Below are positions 34,400-44,700 of a DNA stretch of 64,000 nucleotides, one piece after another. The translations under genes and the position numbers were made by a program. Source of the DNA: Zoroaster sp. YZ-2022 (Eukaryota; Echinodermata; Asteroidea; Forcipulatida; Zoroasteridae). Positions within the stretch are counted from its first letter, which is position 1; each line of letters starts with the position of its first letter. Under the pieces are notes generated by a model, which worked only from the letters and a program-made list of their open reading frames with translations, was not told the origin of the DNA and ran no database searches. The DNA lies in assembly GCA_029582265.1 (NCBI GenBank), contig CM055834.1, forward strand, positions 62,001 to 126,000, read 5' to 3'.

Positions 34400-35412
34400 G
34401 GTAAGGATGTGACTGTTAATAACCTATTGCATTTCAAAGTGCATTTTGGGAATCTGGTGACAAATCCCGTAGCATGCAAATCATTTGAAGTACACAGGCA
34501 TAGGCCTCATGGTGCACCAAATTTGTAAAAGATGTGTTGTCATTCAATTCCTAGCATGCATTGAGAAAGCTTAAAATGTTTATTGTTTCTTTTTACATTG
34601 AATAAGTGATTAATTAGCCATCATTTTGTAAGCCTTGTGAATTCTTAGGCATGTATCATCACCATCTAAGCTGAGATTGTATTAGCAGAATCATAATTAT
34701 GAATAACAATTTAGGAATTTCAATTTCTAGAAAAACTTCAACATTATATACATCGGTATCGGTATATATTGAATATACATGTATCTTATTTAGTATAAAT
34801 TGTACATGTCGTTGTATACAGTCCATCATATCGTAACTAGACACAAGTATTAAACCTTCACACATTTTTGTACCCTTTTTACTCCAGATTGGAACAATTG
34901 AACCCTTGTCATACAAATGTGTCACACAAACAGCCACTTGTGCTACCGCTACGAGGTGTGTCAGAGTCTGTATAACTTTGTAATCCATTGGCCAGGAGTT
35001 GAAGTTGATCTATTCTTCAAAGGAGTTAATGTATGTTTCAAATTAATTTATATAGACCTATCCTATCTGTGGCAGTCTGCACCTTCATGGGAATTGTTTT
35101 TTCAGGACCTTAAGACACTAGGTTGTTCAGTGTATTTTTTTAACATGTTAGAACAATGATAGTACTGAGGACTTGTTTTTTTGACTGGACCCAAAAATCC
35201 CCACAAGTGTGTAGTTATTATAAAACAATATCTGTTGGGTGAAAAAAAATGTGTTTTACTGACTGTGAATCCCTGAGTTAGGCCATGTAAACATTAGTAA
35301 ACATGCATCCCCCAGTCTTCATTGCGTTCATTTTTATTTTTATGCGAGCATTGGGATAGTTCAACCTAAGTACTGACCATCAATTCCATAAACACAAATT
35401 GGTGTAAAGATA
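34400..35412. other. Non-coding interior of the 4.3-kb element
   Basis: No exon, RNA gene or repeat border is apparent. Frames of 80-109 codons on either strand lack recognisable motifs and have AT-driven composition. Confidence 0.5.
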
Positions 35413-35416
35413 TTAA

Positions 35417-35632
35417 AGGGACAGTATTGTCACGATCAGAGCAGACTTTCTACAGGGCATGGAATCGGTATCCTAGTTAAAGATGAACACAGTGTCTGAA
35501 AATTACTGTCTCATTTATGCATCAGCAACGCGAATATGACCTTATAATGTGAGTATTATTTTCAGTCACTGAGTTAATCTAGAACTTGAACTCTGATTCC
35601 ATGTCCTGTTGATCGTGACGATATTGCCACCT
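35417..35632 (+). mobile_element. TTAA-flanked MITE (family M), copy 2
   Basis: 216 bp with TIR AGGGACAGTATTGTCACG at the left and its degenerate inverse at the right. TTAA is on both sides (35,413-35,416 and 35,633-35,636). Inside are the shared blocks acagggcatggaatc and ctcatttatgca. It is in opposite orientation to the copy at 12,026. Confidence 0.85.
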
Positions 35633-35748
35633 TTAAACAATAACTTTAAAATGACTATTTATGAACATGTATTTTAAACAGTTAAAGAGAAATAAATACA
35701 TATAACAATCAGAAGATCATTTCATTATTGTTTGTTTCTTTTCATTTT

Positions 35749-35832
35749 ACAGTTATCCTTTCAAATTACATTATGTTGTCTCCTAGGCCGTCCTAACAAG
35801 GTAAGCATGTGTTCCTTATAAAAAGATGCACT
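35749..35832 (+). repeat. Repeated exon-like segment, copy 2
   Basis: It matches 11,881-11,975. Here the borders look even more like splice sites: tttcattttacag|ttatcc and aacaag|gtaagc, enclosing about 53 bases with a stop in the frames I checked. As at 11.9 kb, a family-M MITE lies close by. Confidence 0.5.
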
Positions 35833-36257
35833 TATTTATGGCAATTTACTATCGAAATTAACAGTTTCAGCTGAATGCTACATAAAAAACAAGAAATTAG
35901 TTTTATTTGATTGTTTGCCATAGATAAGGCTTCTTAATACATGGAAGACATGCTTATCTCATTAGACCTGGAATCCGGGTCAACATTAATCTGACCCATT
36001 AGTCTGGGTTGGATATGACCCGACCTTTTCCGGGTTATTCTGACCCATAAAGTTGGGTCAGATTATTTACTTTTCGGGTCATCCTGACCCGGAAAGTGTC
36101 GGGTCATATGCAACCCCGAGTATGGGTCAGATTTGACCCATTCTGGGTCAAATCTGACCCGGGAGTTTTTAGAGTGTATGTGCCAATTCAGCACATGATT
36201 CTCCTAGTTTTGTTCAGATATTTGACGGAACTGAAATACTTATGGTTAAAGTGTTCA

Positions 36258-36535
36258 AGTCCCGGGTTATTTCTCAGTCCAGATTTTTTTCCCTGCCCCG
36301 TAATATTTCCCCGTCCCGGGTTATTTCTCAGTCCTGTTTATTTTCCCGTCCCGCATTATTTTCCCGTCCCGCATTATTTTCCCGTCCCGGGTTATTTCTC
36401 AGTCCTGTTTATTTTCCTGCCAGTAGTATTTCCCCGTCCCGGGTTATTTCTCAGTCCTGTTTATTTTCCTGCCCCGTAATTTGTTCCCGTCCCGAGTTAT
36501 TTCTCAGTCCCGTTTATTTTCCTGCCAGTAATTTT
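36258..36535. repeat. GC-rich minisatellite of alternating 18-20-bp units
   Basis: Units are variants of GTCCCGGGTTATTTCTCA and GTCCTGTTTATTTTCC(C/T), with repeated cccgtcccgcattatttt insertions. The frames of 101-127 codons over it (repeated S-R-P-G-L-F-L-S) are translations of the repeat, not a protein. Confidence 0.85.
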
Positions 36536-37870
36536 GGTGAAGTTTAATAAAAGCGTTGTGATTTTTTTGCAAGGGATTCTTAAAAATCTCTACAGTGGAA
36601 GTCATTCGTACTTGTGCAAAGTGAAGTCTTAAATTTGTTAACAAATTTGCTCATTATTTCTTAGCGGCTTCATGCATGTCATTGAAAATTCAAGACATGA
36701 TTCGAACTTACGGTCCGATATCATGAGACAATTTTGGTGACGTTTAATAAAAGCGTTGTGATTTTTTTGGCAAGGATTTCTTAGAATTTCTTAGTGATGC
36801 GGATTTACCGCTTTTACGGAGTAAAACAATCCAGATCCAGATCCAGAAAGAAATCTTCAACGAAGAGGCACCAGAGACACAAGGAATGAATCTGGTACAC
36901 GCTGCACGCGGTCGACCCCATGCCGACGTCCGACGCGTTCGGCCGGGCAATCTCTGTTTATGGAAGTTCACTGATCAATTGGGCACCTCGTACTTGAGCA
37001 AAGAGTCTCAAATTTGGCAACAAATTTGCTCATTATTTCTTAGCGGCTTCATGTTTGTTATTGAAAATTCAAGACATGATTCGATCTTATGATCCGATGT
37101 CATGACATAATTTTGGTGAAGTTTAATACAAGCGTTGTGATTTTTTTGCAAGGGATTCTTAAAAATCTCTACAGTGGAAGTCAGTCGTACTTGTGCAAAG
37201 TGAAGTCTTAAATTTGTCAACACATTTGCTCATTATTTCTAAGCGGCTTCATGTATGTCATTGAAAATTCAAGACATGATTCGAACTTACGGTCCGATAT
37301 CATGAGACAATTTTGGTGACGTTTAATAAAAGCGTTGTGATATTTTGGCAAGGATTTCTTAGAAAGAAATCTTCAACGAAGAGGCACCAGAGACACAAGG
37401 AATGAATCTAATACACGCTGCACGCGGTCGACCCCATGCCGACGTCCGACGCGTTCGGCTGGGCAATCTCTGTTTATGGAAGTTCACTGATCAATTGTGC
37501 ACCTCGTACTTGAGCAAAGAGTCTCAAATTTGTCAACAAATTTGCTCATTATTTCTTAGCGGCTTCATGTTTGTTATTGAAAATTCAAGACATGATTCGA
37601 TCTTATGATCCGATGTCATGACATAATTTTGGTGAAGTTTAATACAAGCGTTGTGATTTGTTTGCAAGGGATTCTTAAAAATCTCTACAGTGGAAGTCAG
37701 TCGTACTTGTGCAAAGTGAAGTCTTATATTTGTCAACAAATTTGCTCATTATTTCTAAGCGGCTTCATGTATGTCATTGAAAATTCAAGACATGATTCGA
37801 ACTTACGGTCCGATATCATGAGACAATTTTGGTGACGTTTAATAAAAGCGTTGTGATTTTTTGGCAAGTA
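36531..37870. repeat. Tandem repeat of about 520-580 bp with two alternating sub-units
   Basis: The phrase ttttggtga(a/c)gtttaata begins sub-units at 36,531, 36,733, 37,110, 37,312, 37,626 and 37,826. Short (about 200 bp) and long (about 310-380 bp) sub-units alternate. The long unit contains a GC-rich, exon-like block that is nearly identical in two copies (gaggcaccagagacacaagg to tctgtttatggaagttcact; about 36,860-36,970 and 37,375-37,486). In one frame it gives EEAPETQGMNLVHAARGRPH. I do not recognise the source gene. Confidence 0.75.
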
Positions 37871-37987
37871 TAGGGGAACGATGTGTCCTCTGTTAGTTTT
37901 AACCCAAGTGTAGGGGAACGATGTGTCCCATGTTAGTTTTAACCCAAGTATAGGGGAACGACGTGCCTCCTGCTAGTCTAAAACCCA
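37867..37987. repeat. Three tandem 40-bp units
   Basis: Each unit starts agt(a/g)taggggaacga and ends ttttaaccca or a variant. Units begin at about 37,867, 37,907 and 37,947; the third is more diverged. Confidence 0.85.
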
Positions 37988-38161
37988 ATCAAATCTAATT
38001 AACCCAATCAAAGGGGGAAGGGCTTAGGTGATGGGTGTGTAAGTCATGAGTCCAACCCTCTACCGCCCCCACCCCAATATTAGCAAGAAATCGCCACCGT
38101 GCGCTGAGTGTTATCGTATTCAATCATTATTGTGAATTCCAAAAGTAATTTACTCTTTAAC

Positions 38162-38521
38162 CACTCATCACAGTAAAAGCGAAAGTCTTTTATACCAGGA
38201 AAGTCCCATTTCTAACCAGGATTTCCTTGTGTTTTTGGACTTGTTTTTACCAATGCTTCTGTAATGTAATACTGATATTTCCACTTGACAATCTGTCACG
38301 CACACCACCGATGAACAGTATTTACCCTCATAGTACAACACTCATCACAGTAAAAGCGAAAGTCTTTTATACCAGGAAAGACCCATTTCTAACCAGGATT
38401 TCCTTGTGTTTTTGGACTTGTTTGTACCAATGCTTCTGTAATGTAATACTGATAATTATTTCCTCTTGACAATCTGTCACGCACACCACCGATGAACAGT
38501 ATTCACCCTCATAGTACAACA
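38162..38521. repeat. Tandem duplication of about 180 bp
   Basis: The block actcatcacagtaaaagcga to ctcatagtacaa occurs twice in direct succession (about 38,162-38,338 and 38,339-38,521), with a few substitutions and small indels. No coding content is recognised. Confidence 0.85.
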
Positions 38522-38810
38522 ACATTGTGCAATTCCTGTAGGAGATCTACCATGGATCCAACCAACTATAAGCCATATATTATGTCTAACACAGATCGAC
38601 AAGCTACGTTAAGACATACAAAATATTTGGAGGATAATTTGTTTTCATTCGATTCACCTTCCAGAATCCTGTGAGGCACAAGCCCCACTTTGATCCCTTG
38701 TTGACATGATTATTTGGAGCTTACAAATTATTTGATGAAATAGTGAAATGTGTTTTTTCTTGCTATTTATTATTGTAAACAATGGGTTAATCCCATGCTG
38801 TAGTTTAATT

Positions 38811-39554
38811 AGTCTTGGTCAAGACTGTGTTTGAACGTTTTTGATACACGATCCATCGCTGCACGCCGCACGATGGCGCTACACGAACCGCTACCAGTGT
38901 CGTAGCCACGGGGGGGGGGGAGGAGAAGGCTGGCGGCACGTGCTCCCACAAATTTCCAGTGCCCCCCCCCAGGTGCCCCCCACGAAAAATCCTCATAGTG
39001 CCCCCAAAAAACAGAAAAGAAAAAGAAAAGGGAAAAAAAACATACCCTGGCCCCCCCACACTGAAAAGCAATGGCCCCTGTGCCCCCCCCCCCCCACTGA
39101 AATAGTCCTGGCTACGCCGCTGACCGCTTCAATCACGAACTGCTATATAAAACACAGTATTGGGAACTTCGTACAATCTCCCCCGAAAACGAGGGAAACC
39201 ACTACGCATGCGTCGATATTTGATGCGCACGCACATAATCAACAACAGACCACCGTTTAAGTTGCACATCGATCATCAGTGAGTGAACACTCGGGCAGTC
39301 TGTTGTTGTATATGCGCGTGCGCATCAAAAATGTGGGCCGCGCTAGCATTTCAAATCGACGCATGCATTGTGGTTCCCCCACCCCCTGTTTGGGGGGGGG
39401 GGGTGAGATTATACAAAGTTCCCAAGACTGTGTTTGATAGCGGTTCATGTGTGGTAGCGATTTGTAATTGTAGCGGTTTGTGATGGTAGCTTTCGTGTAG
39501 CGCCGTCGGATCGTGTATCAAAAATATACAAACACAGTCTTGAACCAAGACTAC
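38811..39554. mobile_element. Long-TIR element with about 9-bp target duplication
   Basis: The left end (AGTCTTGGTCAAGACTGTGT at 38,811, then tgatacacgatc and ggcgctacacgaa) returns inverted at the right end (about 39,492-39,552). The complementarity reaches over 70 bases per arm. A second inner pair of inverted blocks lies at about 39,140-39,250 and 39,290-39,440. AGTTTAATT flanks both sides (38,802-38,810 and 39,555-39,563). Long arms and a 9-bp duplication fit Mutator-like elements. The interior has no transposase, and a separate MITE has inserted into the left arm. Confidence 0.6.
38895..39122. mobile_element. hAT-type MITE nested in the long-TIR element
   Basis: Its ends are CAGTGTCGTAGCCACGG and the inverse of CAGCGGCGTAGCCAGG, the CAG-x-G-x-CGTAGCC start seen in many animal hAT elements. 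An 8-bp flank, ACCGCTAC at 38,887-38,894 against ACCGCTTC at 39,123-39,130, matches 7 of 8, as expected for a hAT target duplication. The interior is rich in C runs. Confidence 0.8.
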
Positions 39555-39767
39555 AGTTTAATTCGTGCCCGATTAAAAGAAAACAAATCCCAGCTCTGTT
39601 TAACTTACTCTGAAGACTCTCTTTATCAACATTTTAACAACATCATCCACCACTCGCATGGCTTTTATTCTACAGGCCTAGTTTTGCATTGCTTTGTCAG
39701 CACATTCATAACGCAGCTTTTTCTCAGATGCTTCTAAAATGGGCACATTGTGATATGAGAGCATTTT

Positions 39768-39880
39768 TAGGTGTTCGGGTATGTACCCGAAACACCTATT
39801 GTTTTTGTTCGGTTTTTTAGGGGTTCGAGCTACAGCGCGAACACCTATTGTTTTTGTTCGGTTTTTTTTTAAAATTTTTT

Positions 39881-39913
<33 letters not shown>

Positions 39914-40100
39914 CTTCTTCTTCTTCTTCTTCTTCTTCTTCTTCTTCTTCTTCTTCTTCTTTCTTCTTCTTCTTCTTCTTTCTTCTTCTTCTTCTTCTTC
40001 TTCTTCTTCTTCTTCTTCTTCTTCTTCTTCTTCTTCTTCTTCTTCTTCTTCTTCTTCTTCTTTTTAGGTGTTCGAGAGCGCAGCGCGAACACCTATTGTT
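39768..40100. repeat. Hairpin modules around a long (TTC)n microsatellite
   Basis: Three modules of the form AGGTGTTCG...CGAACACCTATTGTTTTTG occur at about 39,770, 39,823 and 40,066. Each folds as a short stem-loop. Between the second and third lies a nearly pure (TTC)n run at 39,883-40,062, about 180 bp with two single-T interruptions. Frames of 91-129 codons here are homopolymeric artefacts (Ser, Leu, Phe or Lys, Glu, Arg runs). Confidence 0.9.
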
Positions 40101-40358
40101 TTTGTACAGTTTTTTTTTTTACTTCTTTTTCTCAGTGGCGACTGTCCGGCAACAAAGGCATCCTTGCTAAGCATATACAGCCTTCAAACTTAACACATAA
40201 ACAGAACATATCAAGCAGACGAAACCGTTTTCTGTGACGTCATGATTACGTCATCAGGTGTCGAATTACGCTAAAAAGTAAAATATTTAAAACGTTTCAT
40301 ATACGTTGCATGAAAGAATCAATAATCGTATAGCGCCGCAAGGCTGTTATAAGCGCTA

Positions 40359-40516
40359 GTCTGGGCCATGGGCACACGCGGGCGGCGTCGATATCAATTG
40401 GTGCATGTGGATCTGTTGGCGGCCAAATATCGTGTATTACACGATATTTGGTTAATCAGAGCTGCATGTGCAATCGATATCGACGCTGTTTGCGTGTGTG
40501 GTGCCATGGCCCAGAC
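40359..40516. mobile_element. 158-bp near-complete palindrome (hairpin MITE)
   Basis: The outer 15 bases (GTCTGGGCCATGGGC) recur inverted at the right end (GCCATGGCCCAGAC). The complementarity continues through gtcgatatc/gatatcgac to a centre at about 40,436, where CCAAATATCGTGTA meets TACACGATATTTGG. The arms therefore span essentially the whole element, with small mismatches. No target duplication is evident. Confidence 0.7.
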
Positions 40517-40519
40517 GTC

Positions 40520-41230
40520 ATTTTTTAGGCTGTAAAAACGGATCGCCAACAGTACACAGTCATAAAAAGAGTAAGTATCTTGAAATTACTTTTTAAGAGG
40601 ATTTCCTGTATTTATCTTCGTGTTTTTATACAAGAAAAAACATTTTTTAAGCTGTCCATTCGTCGTTGCATTTGTGCCTGTTTAACTAACATGACTAACG
40701 TTAGTTAGGCCTACGTGAACATACTTTGGACAGTAAACAACTAACAAAATATGAACAGATGTCACCAAAATGTATTTAGAATATAAATAAGGATAGGAAA
40801 ATTCAGTTGTTAAGGCTATGGCAATTATTCAGTAGAAATTTTATGCCATATATTTTGTAATTTTTGTTTTCTCCAAAAAACTTCACTTTGTGCACAAATT
40901 AAATAAGTAGCCTAGCGATTGTTTACTGCACTTGTCCTCAATTTTGTACCCTTCTCAGATACAAATAAACTTACATAGACAATTATTTCACAGGAAAAAT
41001 GCACAATATTCATGACACAATACATGTACTTGTAGGTCCTGCTCCCCGAGGCCTCTCAGACATCACTCACATCACAATCACATGAAATTATATGAGTATA
41101 TGAGACTTAAATACCTTTCTCTTTTGATGAAAGTTTCGTGCGAGAACATTTCTTTAATTTATTACACATTGTCAAGAATAATTGTGTGCAATTTTGAAAA
41201 CAAACCAATGCCCTTTTCAATTTTAATGGT
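40520..41230. other. Unique AT-rich flank before the assembly gap
   Basis: No gene or satellite monomer is recognised. The start of the satellite array is therefore hidden in the gap that follows. Confidence 0.5.
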
Positions 41231-41730
41231 NNNNNNNNNNNNNNNNNNNNNNNNNNNNNNNNNNNNNNNNNNNNNNNNNNNNNNNNNNNNNNNNNNNNNN
41301 NNNNNNNNNNNNNNNNNNNNNNNNNNNNNNNNNNNNNNNNNNNNNNNNNNNNNNNNNNNNNNNNNNNNNNNNNNNNNNNNNNNNNNNNNNNNNNNNNNNN
41401 NNNNNNNNNNNNNNNNNNNNNNNNNNNNNNNNNNNNNNNNNNNNNNNNNNNNNNNNNNNNNNNNNNNNNNNNNNNNNNNNNNNNNNNNNNNNNNNNNNNN
41501 NNNNNNNNNNNNNNNNNNNNNNNNNNNNNNNNNNNNNNNNNNNNNNNNNNNNNNNNNNNNNNNNNNNNNNNNNNNNNNNNNNNNNNNNNNNNNNNNNNNN
41601 NNNNNNNNNNNNNNNNNNNNNNNNNNNNNNNNNNNNNNNNNNNNNNNNNNNNNNNNNNNNNNNNNNNNNNNNNNNNNNNNNNNNNNNNNNNNNNNNNNNN
41701 NNNNNNNNNNNNNNNNNNNNNNNNNNNNNN
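41231..41730. other. Assembly gap of exactly 500 N
   Basis: The run of N is 500 bases long, a round number that usually means the true size is unknown. The predicted frames spanning it have no meaning. Confidence 0.98.
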
Positions 41731-44700
41731 TAAAAAGGCCTCCATGGACACTTACCCCCTGTAAATACGGTCAACTTGCATGCGGTTTTCCAGCAAACAA
41801 CTTTACACACTGTACACTGTTACGAAAGAAAGCATTTCTGGGTTGGAATAACTTTTCAATTTTTCAAGGGAGGCCGATAAATTTGCTCCTATCCAAATTT
41901 AAAAAGCTTAGGTTCTACCCTCTCGGAAAAACACACAAATCTTTGAATTTGGATAATGTCTTCATACCTTAAACGGCCTCCATGGACACTTAGCCTCCCT
42001 GTAAAATACGGTCCAACTTGCATGCGGTTTCTGGCAAACAACACAGCACTGTACACTGTTACGAAGAAACATTTCTAAGGTTGGAATAACTTTAAACTTT
42101 TCAAGGAGGCCGATAAATTTATATCTAAATTAAAGCTTAGGTTCTCCCCTCTCGGAAAAAACACAAAATCTTTGAATTTGGTATAATGTCTTCATGTAAA
42201 CAGGCCTCCCATGGATCTTAGCCTCCTGTAAAATACGGTCAACTTGCATGCGGTTTCACAACAAACAACACAACACTGTACACTGTGTTACAGAAAAACA
42301 TTTCTAAGGTTGTGAATAACTTTTTCAAGTTTTCAAGGGAGAGCCGATAAATTTATATATCTAAATTAAAAGCTTAGGTTCTCCCTCTCGGAAAAACCAT
42401 TTAAAATCTTTTAATTTGGATAATGTCTTCATTACCTTAAACAGCCTCCATAGGACACTACCCCCTGTAAAAAATACAGGTCAACTTTTGCATGCGGTTT
42501 CACAGCAAACAACACAGCACTGTACACTGTTACTGAAAGAAACATTTCTAAGGTTGTGAATAACTTTCAAGTTTTTCAAGGGAGGCCGAATAAATTTATA
42601 TCTAAATTTAAAAACTTAGGTTCTCCCCTCTCGGGAAAAACCACAAAATCTTTGAATTTGGATAATGTCTTCACCTGTGTAAACAGGCCTCCATGGACCT
42701 TACTTACCCCCTATAAAATACCGGTCAGCAACTTGCATGGGGTTTCACAGCAAACAATACAACACACCTGTACCATTTATGTTACGAAAGAAACATTTCC
42801 CTGGGTTGGAATAAACTTTTCCAACTTTTCAAGGGAGGCCGATAAATTTATATCTAAATTAAAGCTTAGGTTCTCCCCTCTCGGAAACTAAACACCATAC
42901 TTTTTGAATTTGGATAATGTCTTCCATACCTTAAACAGCCTCCATGGACCACTTACCCCCTGTAAAAATACGGTCAACTTGCATGCGGTTTTCACAGCAA
43001 ACAACACAGCACTGTACTGTTACGAAAAAGCATTTCTAAGGTTGGGAATAACTTTTAAAGTTTTCAAGGGAGGCCGATAAATTTATATCTAAATTCAGCT
43101 TGGGTTCCCCCTCTCGGAAAAAACACAAAATCTTGAAATTTTGGGATAATCTCTTCATGCCTTAAACAGGCCTCCATGGACACTTACCCCCTGTAAAATA
43201 CGGTCCCAACTTGCATGTGGTTTTCACAGCAAACAACACAGCACTGTACACTGTTACAGAAAGAAACATTTCTAAGGTAAGGTTGTGAATAACTTTCAAC
43301 GTTTTCAAGGGAGGCCGATAAATTTATATCTAAATTAAAGCAGGTTCTCCCTCTGGGAAAAACACCATACTTTTTGAATTTGGATAATGTGCTTCATACA
43401 CCTTAAACGGCCTCCATGGACACATAGCCTCCTGTAAAATACGGTCCAACTTGCATGCGGTTTCTGGCAAACAACACAACACTGTACACACTGTTACGAA
43501 AAAAACATTTCTAAGGTTGGAAATAACTTTTAAACTTTTCAAGGAAGGCCGATAAATTTATATCTAAATTAAAGCTTAGGTTCTCCCCTCTCGGAAAAAC
43601 TAAAAATCTTTGAATTTGGATAATGTCTTCATACTGTAAACGGCCTCCATGGACACTTACCCCCCTGTAAAATACGGTCCAACTTGCATGCGGTTTCACA
43701 GCAAACAACACAGCACTGTTACACTGTTACAGAAAAAACATTTCTAAGGTTAGGAATAACTTTTCAAGTTTTCAAGGGAGGCCGATAAATTTATATCAAA
43801 ATTTAAACACTTGGGTTCTCCCCTCTCGGAAAAACACAAAACTCTTTGAATTTGGATAATGTCTTCATACCTTAAACGGCCTCCATGGACGCCACTTACC
43901 CCCTGAAAAATACGGTCCCCAACTTGCATGCGGTTTCACAGCAAACAATACAGGACTGTACACTGTTACAAAGAAACATTTTCTAAGGATTGAGAATAAC
44001 TTTTTCAAGTTTTTAAGGAGGCAGATATAAATTTATATCTAAATTAAAGCTTAGGTTCTCCCCTCTCGGAAAAACACCAAAATCTTTAGCGAATTTGGAT
44101 AATGTCTTCATACCTTAAACGGCCTCCATGGACACTTAGCCCCTGTAAAATACGGTCAGTCAACTTGCATGCGGTTTCACAGCAAACAATACAACAGCAC
44201 TGTACACTGTTACAGAAAGAAACATTTCTAAGGTTGGAAATAACTTTTTAAAGTTTTCAAGGGAGGCCGATAATAATTTATATCTAGAATTAAAGCTTAG
44301 GTTCTCCCTCTCGGAAGAAACACACACAAATCTTTTGAATTTGGATAATGTCTTCATGTTAAAACGGCCTCCATGGACACTTACCCCCTGTAAAATACGG
44401 TCAACTTGCATGCGGTTTCACAGCCAAAACAACACAGCACTTGTACACTGTACGAGAAAACATTTCTGGGTTTGGGGAATAACTTTTAAAGTTTTCAAGG
44501 GAGCCGATAAATTTATATCTGAAAGACAAAAGCTTAGGTTCTCCCCTCTCGGAAAAAACACCATACTTTTGAATTTGGATAATGTCTTCATAACTTAAAC
44601 GGCCTCCATGGACATTTGGCACTCCTGTAAATACGGTCCGAACTTGCATGCGGTTTCTGACAAACAACACAAACACTGTACACACTGTTACAGAAAGAAA

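Larger units (their letters stand above)
31877..36176. mobile_element. 4.3-kb TA-flanked TIR element with GGGTCA subterminal repeats
   Basis: The left end reads CACTCTTAAAACTCCCGGGT at 31,877 and the right end is its inverse complement with one or two differences, closing at 36,176. The dinucleotide TA lies outside both ends (31,875-31,876 and 36,177-36,178). Next to the ends are clusters of GGGTCA/TGACCC in both orientations (31,886-31,972 and about 35,975-36,165). The interior holds a nested TTAA element (32,970-33,657), a MITE (35,417-35,632) and a minisatellite, but I see no transposase for the outer element. A TA duplication would fit the Tc1/mariner group, without proof. Confidence 0.6.

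Noticed and set aside
36096..36547. Frames of 101-127 codons with repeated S-R-P-G-L-F-L-S
   Set aside because: They are translations of a GC-rich minisatellite.
39781..40237. Open frames of 91-129 codons with poly-Ser, poly-Leu, poly-Phe or Lys/Glu/Arg runs
   Set aside because: They are translations of the (TTC)n microsatellite.
41082..41972. Open frames of 195-296 codons across the gap
   Set aside because: Most of their length is N; the rest is satellite or AT-rich flank.
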